Positions 23,983-35,425 of a stretch of 64,000 nt of DNA are shown here, piece after piece. The translations under genes were made by a program, and so were the position numbers. Every line of letters begins with the position of its first letter. Position 1 is the first letter of the stretch. The notes beneath the pieces were generated by a model. That model saw nothing but the letters and a program-made list of their open reading frames with translations. It was not told the origin of the DNA and did no database searches. This stretch comes from Fennellomyces sp. T-0311 (lineage: Eukaryota > Mucoromycota > Mucoromycetes > Mucorales > Lichtheimiaceae). The stretch is from contig JALLLT010000005.1 of assembly GCA_025266875.1 (NCBI GenBank), positions 434,001-498,000 of the forward strand, in the 5' to 3' direction.

Positions 23983-26045
23983 TTACACACGCTGCTTTTT
24001 TGATGACGAGGAGGACGCCAACGATAAGGACGATGGAACAAAACATTCCGGAATCACTGGGTGACTACTGGTCGCGTCGCTTACCGACACCGTAGCGCCT
24101 TGAATTTCCTCCAATGTTTCTTCCAATAATAATTTTCCTCGAAGGGCGAGTTCAAGGAGTGGGACCATCCGTGGCACGTAATCCCTGTTGTAAGTAGGCA
24201 AGGTCAGCTCTCTAATTCGCCATACCCGTGTCATAAAGCCATCCGGGATATCAACATCGAGCATAGTTATAGAGTTGCCTACCAATAAAGCCGTATGAAG
24301 ACATTTGCATAAGTTTATAATCGCATTCTGACAAGATATGAGCAAACCATACCGTTAATATTATATCCCAGGGCATGCACGCGGTGGGCAAGGGAAGGCA
24401 TGGTGTTGATCACGGATGAAAGCATGTCCTTCAATACAATGGGCAGCTTTAGCATTCCATCCTTCATCTCTCTGGTGTCGACGTTGTCCTTTCCAATTTC
24501 ATGCCCACCAAGCTCAATATTACTGCCGCAGTATATGACATCGATGCGGTGTCCCATTTTTTTGTTACCGCTTGGGTCAATGGCAGATAACTTTCGCTTG
24601 TTGCGTGCTTTACTATTGGCAATACTTGCTTTTTCCTTACTATATACATAGAACACTTGATGAGCCCATCGCGTAATTTCACTGCAAGAAAAAACTTACC
24701 CAATTGCGTGGATACCGATGCCTTTGAAAATTTTGTTGATAAAGCCCCATAGATTATACATACGGTCGCTTTCCAACACGTCTTCAATTTCACCAGAATT
24801 ATCCTTGACGAAGTAACTTGTGTATCCATAAGCGCAATTGCTAACCATGAGAGCAACGGCCCGGGAACACGGTCGTGTTCAATACTACGACCGTAGTTGT
24901 AAGCTTCCCGGGCCGATTTCTATATATAATCCGGAGCAACCATTCAGTACAAAAGCAAATATTATAAATGTTTGTGGGTATTACCAAGGTACTGATCTCT
25001 TTCAATCTTTCAGCAATATCTTGCGGTATCTCACATAGGATTGGGCGGCAGTACTCGCGATTCTCTTGTAGTTTTTCGAGAGAGAATCGCGAGGCTTTGT
25101 CTTTCCAGTTCGCATCATCCACATCCAAAATTACGGACTGCAAAGAACTATATTGGCGAATTAAGTTTTCCAGCTTGTAATAGTTTTCTATGGCACATAT
25201 ACTTACTGCCAAAAGTCCCACATCATCGCAAAATCCTTGACTTGTCCTCGACGGTCTTTGGCTCCTGGCCTGGTTGGGAAGTGGTGGACTGCAATATCCA
25301 GAATAATTTGTGATCAAGATCACATAGCATATTTTTAATGATATTGTTATCCTTAACAGATAAGCGGACTCGGAGTGACAGCGTATATGTTGATCGGGTC
25401 GATGTTAATGGCGCCGGAATCGGATCTTCCTTATTGTGATTGTGGGACGGCTACAAATTTCAGAATTTTTACGGGTGAGCTACTGGGATCGGCTAAATGC
25501 ACTTCACTCTCGTGTATCCCACCCAGCATTTGTGACATAGGTAGTCAATTTCTTGCTAAGGCGCACCCTCACCTCGCACCCATCATCCGTAAAAGCACCC
25601 AATTTGAGAAGCCATACCCGTAGAATATACTTTCGGAATATGAACTTGGAGGAGTTCACCCGTAAAAATTCTGAAACGCGTAGCCCAAGTATTCAGTTGC
25701 GCTTCGTCTTGGTACGATGCTTTCACCCTTTTTCCAGCTTGGCTTATTGGATGACTGTATATCAGCAACGGGATTATTAACCTGTTGCTATAAGAACAAG
25801 CTTTACTAATAATACTTACTTTGGTTATCTTTTCTTTCCCGGAACGAGCTATAATACAATTCAGTCATTGTGATTGGCGTTTTTTGTTCGAATCCGAGAC
25901 GTCGTATGTATCCACGATAATATCCTGCAATCTATCAATCGCATCCTGCAGTTGTACTTCTTCTCTGTCAAAACAAGGTTTCGAAGTACCGACGATATTA
26001 CTACAACGTGTCAAAAGTGAGTATTTGATTGCTTTGCATAAATGG
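23983..26045 (-). pseudogene. Copy B: member of unnamed fungal family with D...E-x-x-K core (probably decayed)
   Basis: The longest of the inverted pair. From 5' to 3' on the minus strand: an N-terminal part near 25880-26000 (CFDREEVQLQDAIDRLQD) followed by stops; 24841-25350 with KLENLIRQYSSLQSVILD and CEIPQDIAERLKEIS; then SYFVKDNSGEIEDVLESDRM. The core is HRIDVIYCGSNIELGGHEIG-K at about 24500-24570, helix TREMKDGMLKLPIVLKDML, then LGYNING. The C-terminal block is MLDVDIPDGFMTRVWRIREL, PRMVPLLELALRGKLLLE, and a Ser-rich tail ending at 23983. Two breaks at 24682-24699 and 24328-24347 are removable as 18- and 20-nt intron-like sequences. From memory, similar proteins form a large unnamed family in Mucoromycota. 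Function unknown; the secondary-structure order resembles a PD-(D/E)XK nuclease fold (inference). Confidence 0.55.
25458..25676. repeat. Perfect 21-bp inverted repeat
   Basis: The 21 bases at 25458-25478 (tttcagaatttttacgggtg plus a) recur exactly, inverted, at 25656-25676. The 177 bp between the arms show no gene. The arms could be the ends of a short element or a hairpin. Confidence 0.7.
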
Positions 26046-26357
26046 TATTAGAGAGTTACTGTTTTGATAGCGGATCCTTGAATCAGGTATGATTCGAATT
26101 TGAATGTTGAAAAGAAACTTGGAAGCAGAAATCAGGAGTTAAGCAACGAGCACAAATTTGGAGCTAGGCAACAGGTAAAGATCAGGAAGTAACAGTAAGT
26201 GGAGATAAGAAAGCAAACGATAGGTAGAAGTCAGGGAGTAGACAATGAGGAATTAGACACTAGAGGATTGAAGAGGTAGGCTGACCATGGAGCGCTGTTG
26301 AACTTGCTAAAATCAATAGGACATGTGATTAGTATAGTGAGGAACAGTTGCCAGTCA

Positions 26358-28615
26358 CTATGCACGCGTCTCCGTGATTATACAATCGATGGTGTCAAAC
26401 CAATCATCGTGGAGTATGATTGCAGTTTTTTGATGTGTATTGAATCTAGCATTGCCCAATCTGATCTTGTAGATCTCCGAGTTATGCAACAAAACGGCTC
26501 GCATAGCAGCCTTTACCGTATCGAAGTGGTTCTCGTTTCCACACTCAACAAAGGCCACCCGAGCGCTAGGCACAATGGCCATCCAGTTTCGGATAGTATC
26601 TGCCATGTACGTTGCATGGTTTCATTGCAAAGCGAGCTAGAACCTTTTCTGGGACAGCATATAGCTTCAACCGACTAGCAATATCGCTAGATCGTCTTTC
26701 CTTTCTACATAAATTAATAAACAAAATGCATTGGTAAATAATAGATGGTGGAAGCTTGCAATTGACTCACTTGGCTAGATTACCATTAGCCTCTTTGTTT
26801 TTGCGCTTTTTCTCGAATCGTTCAAGAGCTTGGCGTTTCTTCTCCCCCAATAGATCCCTCGACTGCTTTTCACGCAGTTTGGCAGCCTTTTTGCGTCTTT
26901 CAGCAGTTTCGCGTTTTTTTCTCTCCTTCTCCTTCTCCTCCTTCTAACCATCCAATTCTTCGGCGTTTTTGCTTTTACACTCTATAAAAATCCATCCAGT
27001 AAAAAGTAGTTTAATATGTATTAAACGTTAAGTGAATATGTTACCTTTTCCAAGAAGAGCCTTAGTTGTATCAGGCGCCCAACCATCATCCTTGAACTTC
27101 TTTCTTAAGCTCTAGGGGGGCTATGTGAAGGCAAGTTATTACTAATGGATTTGTCACACATGTAATATAAAGTCGAACCTTGTTGGTTTTCTGTGGTTGT
27201 TCACCATGAAGCCAGTATCAACTTGCTTTAAATTAGCTTCGGTATCTCGGGTGTGGGCGAAAGTATGCTTCATCGGTTCAATGACAGGGCGCTTTTTGAC
27301 GATGGTGCGATGGAAACTCCCGATACTATTCGTAGTACGAGTTGGATATTCTTGTAGCTGCTCTTTTAGAGCATGCTGAGACATCATCGGAAGAGTGCAC
27401 CGAGTATACCCTTGATGCTGACGACTCAGAAGATTCCTGAAGATCATTGCAGCAATGGCATCTCGTATCCACCTATTGATCCAGCGTTCGCTTCTCAGGA
27501 AATCGGATCGATGTACTCCACTGTGCGTTTGCATGCGCTGTCACCGTTTACTCTGTACATAGTGTCGACCAGGTCTTCGAAATATTCTTGTCGACTGTAC
27601 GGAACAACCGCGTAGTTACTGATGATTCGCTGCACAGATTGGCGCCAGTAATGGTAGCAACCACGCAGCAGGGTTGTAGGGTCGATACTACTGGCCGGAA
27701 ATACTTCATAGAAAGCGGCAATGAACCTAGCTCTTTGAGCCTGAGAAAAGGCCAAGACGAGACCGGAAAAGTTCGTATCGAGTTCTGCGTCTGTTATTCC
27801 AAGTGCAAAATCGAACTTCTTGAATAATCTTGCGAAATACTTGCAAAAGTGGGAGGTGGACAGAACATCCAGAACTGCTTGGAATATATCACCATACTTA
27901 TCCAGCTCCTCAAAGTAGATATTCGTGCTGCATAGATAGTATCCCTCAGAGAAGCAGTCGTATACAACGTCTGTCAGCATTGGATGGTCTTGAAAGCGGG
28001 CATATATACCAACACCAGGGACACAAAAGGTGATGCATGTCTGGCTAGGTATTGCATCTACGAAGTCCATATATCCAGGATAAACGTTCGATAGCACCTG
28101 CAGCTCGTTTGGTGTGCTTTCTAGCGAGATCTTGCCTGAAGGCAAAAGACCTGCTTTGGCACGGGAGGTGCGGGTATAATGCTGGATCTTGGCCAAGTTC
28201 TGCAAAGTCATGCTGATCGTGATGCTGGCTGAGGAGGGTACCGTTCGCGTTCTGTGCTGGTGCCGACTTTTATACCAAAGAGCGATTCGTTAATGTCCTC
28301 CGTAGCTCGTGCATCGAACTGTTCCAGTGTGTCTATCGTATCATGTAGACCGGCGAACTCCTTATGATGGTGGATCCTTTTGGGTTGAAAAATCCGATCT
28401 TATTTTTGAACTTGAAGTTGACGCGTACGTCGGCGACAACCTGCAGTAAGTTGCTTTACGATATTTTTGGTGGTGGACTTTGGTCTCACCACTTTTGCAC
28501 ATGAGCCATTTGTGCGCGCAATTACACCCTGGGATGCGTTCGTAACACTAATTCCACCTTTAATGTCGTCGCGACGCTTTTGCTCCAACTGCCATCCAAT
28601 GTACATGTCGTACAC
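26358..28615 (-). mobile_element. Decayed DNA transposon, MULE-like transposase
   Basis: Remnant of a class II element on the minus strand. An upstream piece (28400-28615, MYDMYIGWQLEQKRRDDIKG) and EQFDARATEDINESLFGIKV (near 28290-28350) lead, via frame changes, into the long frame 27495-28211. This contains VGIYARFQDHPMLTDVVYDC, GYYLCSTNIYFEELDKYGDI and LRGCYHYWRQSVQRI, the last resembling the C..H motif between the second Asp and the Glu of MULE transposases. Next come RDAIAAMIFRNLLSRQHQGY and TTNSIGSFHRTIVKKRPVIE (27154-27534), a Lys/Glu-rich helix (26761-26945) and a tail block VAFVECGNENHFDTVKAAMR (26358-26606). The frames do not join cleanly, so it is likely inactive. Terminal repeats were not identified. 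The superfamily call rests on overall pattern only. Confidence 0.6.
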
Positions 28616-31600
28616 CGCGATTCCATCGATTTTTTAAGAACAATACGTTCTACTTCTCCAGAATTGTTGAAAGGAGCAAATTAGCCCCTTTGAGTCGTTG
28701 TTAGGCGTGCTGTTAGATGAAAATATTGTAGTTTCGTGAATGAAGGCAGTAATGCTCAAAAGCAACTCTCATCAAGAGATATGGACTGCTTTTCCTCAGA
28801 AACGAACTCGCTGCTTAAATTTAAAATCCCTGCAACCGATTATGTAGATTACATAGCCTTGTAAGTTTCTTTATCCTATATAGATATTAATACTGATGCG
28901 CCGAAGGTCTAGCCAGACCACATCCTGGGTATAAGTAGTATCGCTTATTTAAAGTGAAAAGGCTTTCGGATGACGAGACAAAAGTATACTTCTTGCTTTA
29001 TTGTGAAAACTATATTGATGATGAGTTGGGAAGGGGGAGGAAAATGCTTTGTGTATTAATACCAAATATATGTGTTACCTCCGAGTCTCATATGATTTTG
29101 CCATATTGTCGAAGAGACCGAAGACCTGAGACCAAGTTACATTACGGAGCCGCCTTTCTTGATTGGTAAAGTCACAGCTTGCAAGTAGTCGTACTATCGT
29201 AGCATTGGTCATGAGCCTGATAACCTAGTCGTTGATGTTACAGTATGTCCATCAAATACTTTATAAAATAAAGATTTTCAGCATTGCGAATGCCAAACCC
29301 GGGAACATCAGCAAAAAGATAGCTCACCACATCGAATATACGTACCACTGACTGCTACTGAACTCGGTATGTAGGTCTGAAATCGGAAAGGACAACGATA
29401 ACCCGAAGGGACTAGAAATGCAGTGTTAAATCTGCCGTATCCATCGCCAGTCCCATGCCAGCACTTGCCCATCATGTGCACATTTCGGTTATAATATTAA
29501 AGGTATGATTGGTGCATAAATTGTCAGAACTCAATTTTAAACTTGTATAAATACTTTAGGATGGACCAATTAATAAATAGACTACTCCACAACAATGATT
29601 GAAATTGGTATCCCTTGTATCTTCTTCATGAAACGAATTCAAGGCTGGACTTGTCTATTAGTAGCGGGTATTAATTATGGTCACTCCATCGAGTTCGCTC
29701 CAAAGGAAAAGTGATGATAGGCATGACATTATGGGGCTGTCGCTAGGATATACTAGTGCCATTAGGCGACACAACAGAGAGTTCCGTTACAGGTTTTTAT
29801 CATTGACATCGATACCATCTCTCCATCATCACATAATATCGCTTTCTGTTAAAGCGACGAGCTTAACGTACTTTCTGCGAACGTGAGTATCATCTTTCTA
29901 TCAATATTTTATATCGTAGTACTTGATATGTGATATAACTGTACAATTTTCAAGTCGTTCGTTTATCTTACTAGGTTTTCGTTGCTACTGACAAGTTCAG
30001 TATATACCATAAATGTAGTAAACTGAATAGTGAATAAATTTGATATTAGACTAGTATGTTCATATACTGCTTTGTTAGCTAGTTTTTTCTATTATTATTA
30101 AGTGGAGGATAAGATAGGAAAAAGTTAAAGTCCAAGGCACTCTTTATTTTCCCCACGCAATGGGCCTTGGGATAAAATGACCTTCCAAAGAGGGGCAATA
30201 TCGATTGACCGAAATGCACCTAGCTTATCAGCTATATAGTGGAACAGGAAAAATCTTTTATACGCTCTTTAAAAACAACTCGACAAACATGGGCAGACTA
30301 GTAATTGATTTCGGTCCTTGTGTCAACTCCGTCTAAATAGTGGCGGTGAATCTTATCGTTGTGTTGGAACATAAGCCAGTAGCGGTGTTTGGCTAGGACG
30401 CATACCCCATATGGAAAGCACAAGAGATACCCTTAAACGGCATACAGCAAACAGCATACCACTTGTTCGTACGCATCGGTATTACCAAAGTACCCTATCA
30501 GTAGTATGTTTTTAATCAAAAAAATATAACTGCTGCTATTCTTTCAATTCACATACACGCTTGATGTTCCCATACCTACGTTCTCAATTTATGGACCAAT
30601 GTTAGTTATTTTAAGTTGGAATTCAGCATTGGCGGTGAAAACCCATGAAACCTATTTCCCGTAAGCTAAATAAATTCGCTCGGTAGCTTAAACAGTTCCT
30701 TCTGTTACGTGCATATTCCATTGCATTGACATCAAAACCAATGCTCTCTGACATATTTGGGATGCACATGAGCTTCGTTTGCACCCGTTTTCCCATGCAT
30801 CTTATGATCTACAGTACCACTTTCGTCATGTGTGCTACGTGTCCACAGACGGCTAGTGCTATCCAAAATTGGGTGTTCGTTAAGATTAGCGGCGCTCTTG
30901 TGCAAATCACTTTGGCAGTGTACAACAATGAAATAAATGGCCGGGTGTCGACGCACAAGCTCGATTGAATTATTCAAAATGCCTCCATCTGATTGCCGCA
31001 TGTTTGACTTAATTCTCACACCGTTTCAACGAATTTGTCGGTGTAATGCAATTAATATCTGCGACCTGGGTGCCCTCTTTTGATCTTCAGAACAATCATA
31101 GGATGGATCATCAGGAACGTAAATAAAACAAGTGCCTCACGCATTAACAATAATGTATGAGTTACCATTGGTGCCTAAGCAACATACGTATGTAAATGTA
31201 GTTATCATACGGTACATCGTGGCGCAAAAGATGTTCTGCGGGCGTCGCCACCTGTATACCCTAACACTCTGCGGGTCCATTCAGGGGCTTGCACGATTCT
31301 CAGATCACTGTCACTTCAGCTACGCCATATTGCACCAAGGGGATATGTTAAATGATAAAAAGACTTACCTCTGCCGCGATTATGAAATGATGTGATTAGC
31401 ACGCATAAACCATCTCCTGGATGGCAACGTTTCACTTTTAGAAATTTTGGCGCTTCATAAAATTAATAAAAAAGCATTCGGTTTTAGTTTTATTAGCTGA
31501 TATGTTGAAAGCAGCACCTGTGCCACAGACTAAGCCTAAGTTATACAATGTGAGGTGTCAGCGTTGGAAATTTACACCTTTTCTGGCGTAAATAAAAAAT

Positions 31601-31740
31601 TAAATGCACTATACCTAAACAAGTGCAAAAAAAGACATGAAAAGGGAAACAACTAATTGACGGAACATGAATCTAAAGCTTATAAGTGATCTCCCTACCC
31701 CTTTCCGTCCCTTTTCTTATTCTTTTCTTATAGAGCATCG
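28616..31740. other. AT-rich gene-poor stretch with one family relic
   Basis: About 3.1 kb with no intact gene. It holds the relic at 29370-29530 (listed separately). The frames at 28954-29169, 30726-30968 and 31132-31395 show no motif I can name. Confidence 0.45.
29370..29530 (+). pseudogene. Copy C: relic of the unnamed gene family
   Basis: Short block alignable by eye with copy B: tgaaatcggaaaggacaacg (29378 on) matches the HEIGKDN core, and tcggttataatattaaaggt (about 29488) matches the LGYNING block. Single-base shifts destroy the frame. Confidence 0.55.
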
Positions 31741-33261
31741 ATGCGTTATTCGATAGTGGCATTACTGGCCGTTACGTTGTTCTGCTTGCTGGTTCACGCA
31801 GACGAAAACTTCTGTACTGGAGACTTCAAGAAGCACGACAGTATATGTAAAAAGTTCGACTTTGATGACAAAACAGACGAAGAAAAATGCGGTAGCGATG
31901 AACACAGTGATGATTCGAGCGACGATGTAGACGAGGACGGTATTAAATTGAGCAATTGTACAACGTAATGTTTGGCCCAAAGCACCAATCTGTCTTGAAA
32001 TTGACATTGTGTTTGTTCACAGGTTTTATGATTTGTCAGAACTGCCAAACCAATCAATTGATAACCATACCACCAAAATGGCACAACTAATCACAAATGT
32101 GTATGTATAAATCGATTACCACATACCCCATCGCAGGAGCTGATCTCCCTTTTTAAAAATCAGATTTGAGAATGGTGTAACCAGCATTGGCTATGCGGTA
32201 AGATGAATGGATAAACTCTTCCCGGGTAATTGTATTGAATTCTTGTGTTGCCATAGTATATCGAAGACATTGGTGATTGCCGTGGTTACACTAGGTAAAA
32301 GTTACCCAAGGATATAGGAGGGGTTCTGACAACTAAACGAACGATTGCATGCAGTGGATACATCGGATTTACGACAGGGACCAATGATGCTTACATGGTT
32401 GTCCTGCAGTATCTGAAGCAGCGGCCAGACTCGCCGCTCAAAAAGAGCTTGAATGAACTGAAGAAGTTGTCACAGTACGACTTTAGCGATCCAAGACGAG
32501 CCAGCACAAAGAACCTGAAAAAGACGCAATATGCTGAGAATTGGAAGAAAGCAGCGTGTTCCGATGCAGCATTTGTCCAAACGCAGCTTGACATTGGACG
32601 GTCGATGTATCTGAAACCTGCACTAAAGTACGCCGCGAGTGTCGGTGTGCATTCAAATCTGGGCAAGGCGATCTTCTACGGTAAGTGAGAGATTTAGTTT
32701 CCTATCTTCGCTGCATATGATCTGATCCGGGCATTTTGCACCATTTATAGACACAATCATCCAGCACGGTTGGCAGGTATTTTTGTTGACGCTGTCTAAG
32801 CAAAAAAATGCGGGGTAAACAATTAAGCGCTTTTTCTAGTACACAGAGCCACAGATCAACCTTCCGAGAATTCTTCAGTTGACCGGCCGCAAGCGATCAA
32901 ATGAAAGCGAGAAACAGTATTTGACACGGTTCCTCACTACCCGCCGTGAGCTTGCGTGCTGCTCACCGAGTTCTGTGTGGTAAGTGCTTGGCCAATGGGT
33001 CCGCGCATGAATAACTTACTCGCCACCGGTAGGAACGAGTCGGCCAGCCGGATGTCTGACCTGCAAAAGCTGGTGGATGACTGGGACCGGAATAAGGACC
33101 TTGCACAACCGGTGCATCTAGAATCTTTCGACGTAACGGTCAAGGGCACGGAGGATCTGGTGAGCGACAGGGAAAACTGCGGCAAGAAAAAGCCCAAAGG
33201 GCGCGTCCAAGCCAAAGATCTGCCGATTCCTGACACCTGTCCAAACCCACTCATGTCGTAG
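31741..33261 (+). CDS. Secreted GH46 chitosanase
   Basis: Extracellular endo-chitosanase hydrolysing beta-1,4-glucosamine links, likely for remodelling the chitosan-rich wall of this group. ATG 31741 opens a signal peptide (MRYSIVALLAVTLFCLLVHA). An unusually acidic, Ser-rich segment follows (GSDEHSDDSSDDVDEDG, about residues 44-60). Exon 1 ends at 31964; exon 2 starts at 32023. The GH46 core is joined from small exons: QLITNVFENG (catalytic Glu region), then IEDIGDCRGYTSGYIGFTTG (catalytic Asp region), then the exon 32350-32681 with VVLQYLKQRPDSPLKKS. Later exons give TIIQHGWQYTEPQINLPRIL and a Lys-rich C-terminus ending PNPLMS, stop 33261. The usual DGRG is DCRG here. A TATA-like tataag lies near 31681. 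Confidence 0.92.
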
Positions 33262-33436
33262 TGATCGATAAGACTGTGGAACTCCAAATAAAAAAATCAA
33301 AGCCCTCTGTTCACGCAATCCAATGTGAAAAGGCTGTCGGACTCAATGCTCTTAAAATTTAACCCGGGAAGCTTACTTGTTTTTTTACTCAAGACAATTT
33401 GGATTACATTGTCTTTTCTCCCTTGTCTCCCACACC

Positions 33437-34970
33437 ATGCAGTCAATGGAGTATCGTTACCTAGGCAACTCAGGACTCAAAGTGAGCGTCTTGTCCTTGG
33501 GCTCGTGGATTACGTTTGGTAAGAGCGAGTAGTTACGCGATGGAGGCGCGAAAAAAAAAGTATAAGGGAGACAAGCAGTCATCTCACACGATATGCTCCA
33601 TAGGCGGCCAAATCACTCTGGGTAATGCGCTGATTCGCTTTCTCCATGGACGATCGATAAACTGACTGAGTGCACAGAACAAACGACGGAAATCGTGAAA
33701 ACGGCACTGGACTTGGGGATCAACCACTTTGATGTCGCAGAATCACACGCCGGTGCGTTTTTAGAGTTTGGGCCCGTTACGTTCACTGGTTGAGCCCCTT
33801 TTGTTTTATTTAGGCGGGCAAGGGGAAATTGATCTGGGGCTTGCACTAAGGAACCAGAAGGGACTGAAGCGGTCGGATTTTGTGCTATCTACCAAGGTCT
33901 TTTGGGGCGGCAAAGGGCCTAATGATCGAGGATTATCGCGGAAGCACGTATTTGAAGGCACCGTGGCCTCGTTGCAACGGTTGCAACTGGACTACGTCGA
34001 CATCATATACGCCCAGCGACCAGGTAAAGCGCAACTCCTGTCAAAATTTAGTGATCTGCCTATTCATTATTCCATTCTCAGACCCGGATACCCCCATGGA
34101 AGAAATTGTACGGGCGTTCAATTGGTGTATCGATAAGGGGATGGCGCTGTACTGGGCAACGAGCGAGTGGCCGCCGTATCTCATTATGGAGGCTCATGCG
34201 GTAGCGGCCAAATTGCAGCTAATTGCTCCCATTACTGAGGTAAGGGCCCCCCACAGGTTCCGAGAGGGGCGGGGAGGAATTCCCAGTGCTCAATGTCTAA
34301 CAACGATTCAAGTCTCCGCAATATAACATGCTTAATCGGGAGCGAGTCGAGAAGGAATATCTCCCACTATATCAAAAGTTCCGCATGGGCACCTGCATCT
34401 GGTCACCGCTGGCCTCTGGTAATAACCGTCCGTCGACCGTATACGAGCGTATGAGCTGATGATCAATGAACAGGTCTCTTGACCGGAAAGTACAATGATG
34501 GCGTAATTCCGCCATACTCCCGTCTTGCCATTCAAGACCACCCGGTCATTAACAGGTTACGAGCCGGGTTCTTCAGCGAAGAAGGAAGAAGGAAGATCGA
34601 GAAAGTCAAATTGATATGTGTAAGCTGGCTGCACGCGAAAGGTCCAACTAGTGTGATAATTTATATTTTTGTAAAAAAAAGCAAATTGCCCAGCGGTTAG
34701 GTTGCACGCCCGCGCAGCTGTCCATCGCATGGTGCCTTCGCTGTCCGCACGTTTCCACAGTGATTATCGGCGCATCAACGCCAGAGCAGGCCAAGGAAAA
34801 CATCCAAGCACTCAAGATACGACATCTACTGACGGATGAAGTCATACATGACATCGACAGGGTATGGCATGGGTGGGCATACAGGAAAGTGTTTCACTGG
34901 AGAGCTAAAGTGTCAACGTTAGGTCTTGGGTAACAAACCTGAGCCGATCTTCGATTTCCGGCAATCGTAA
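33437..34970 (+). CDS. Aldo-keto reductase, AKR6 / K+-channel beta-subunit type
   Basis: NADPH-dependent oxidoreductase fold related to voltage-gated K+ channel beta subunits. ATG 33437 ([20 protein letters not shown]), stop TAA 34970, about 330 residues, seven or so exons; it begins 175 bp after the chitosanase stop on the same strand. Motifs: [109 protein letters not shown] and [16 protein letters not shown]. The catalytic Asp and Lys are kept, but the Tyr position in the usual A-E-x-Y-x-x-G reads His (AESHAGG) and the His/Asn position reads Gln (YAQRPD). It may bind cofactor without normal reductase chemistry (inference). Confidence 0.9.
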
Positions 34971-35425
34971 GAAAATACTGATCCTCCAAATCTCTTTATT
35001 CCGCTACTATCCTCTCCAACTATCCACCCTCCTCTCTTACTTCTGATCCGCTTTTTTCGTCTATATACATTTATATTTCTCTCGTGTGGTGTGCATTATA
35101 TTTTTTCGCTCTGGGGGGAGCAAGTGTAAAAAGAACTTTATTTTGCTCAGCACGTTCTATGAGATGGTTTCGAAACTCGACCAGATCAAACAAAGCCAAC
35201 CTAGCATAAACAAAAAGGTAGTAGGTCATTCCAGGTGACCGGATGTTTACAAACTCTCATCGTCAAGACAAGTAATTTTATTGATATAAACAAAGGAAAA
35301 AAAAAGAGAACACTTCTGCTAAAACTGTTGAATATGTGTGCGAGGATATGTGCGTGCGTTTGCAATTAAACGAATATGATGGTGGTTTGGTATACTACTA
35401 CTAACACGATGAAGGGGGAAAGAAA
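34971..35425. other. Intergenic between convergent genes
   Basis: 455 bp between the aldo-keto reductase stop and the APSES gene stop, which converge. T-rich and A-rich runs, no gene seen. Confidence 0.6.

Noticed and set aside
25058..25092. Hairpin-like sequence (cgcgattctc ... gagaatcgcg)
   Set aside because: It lies inside the coding block of copy B (RFSLEKLQENREYC) and is probably a chance 10-bp inverted match.
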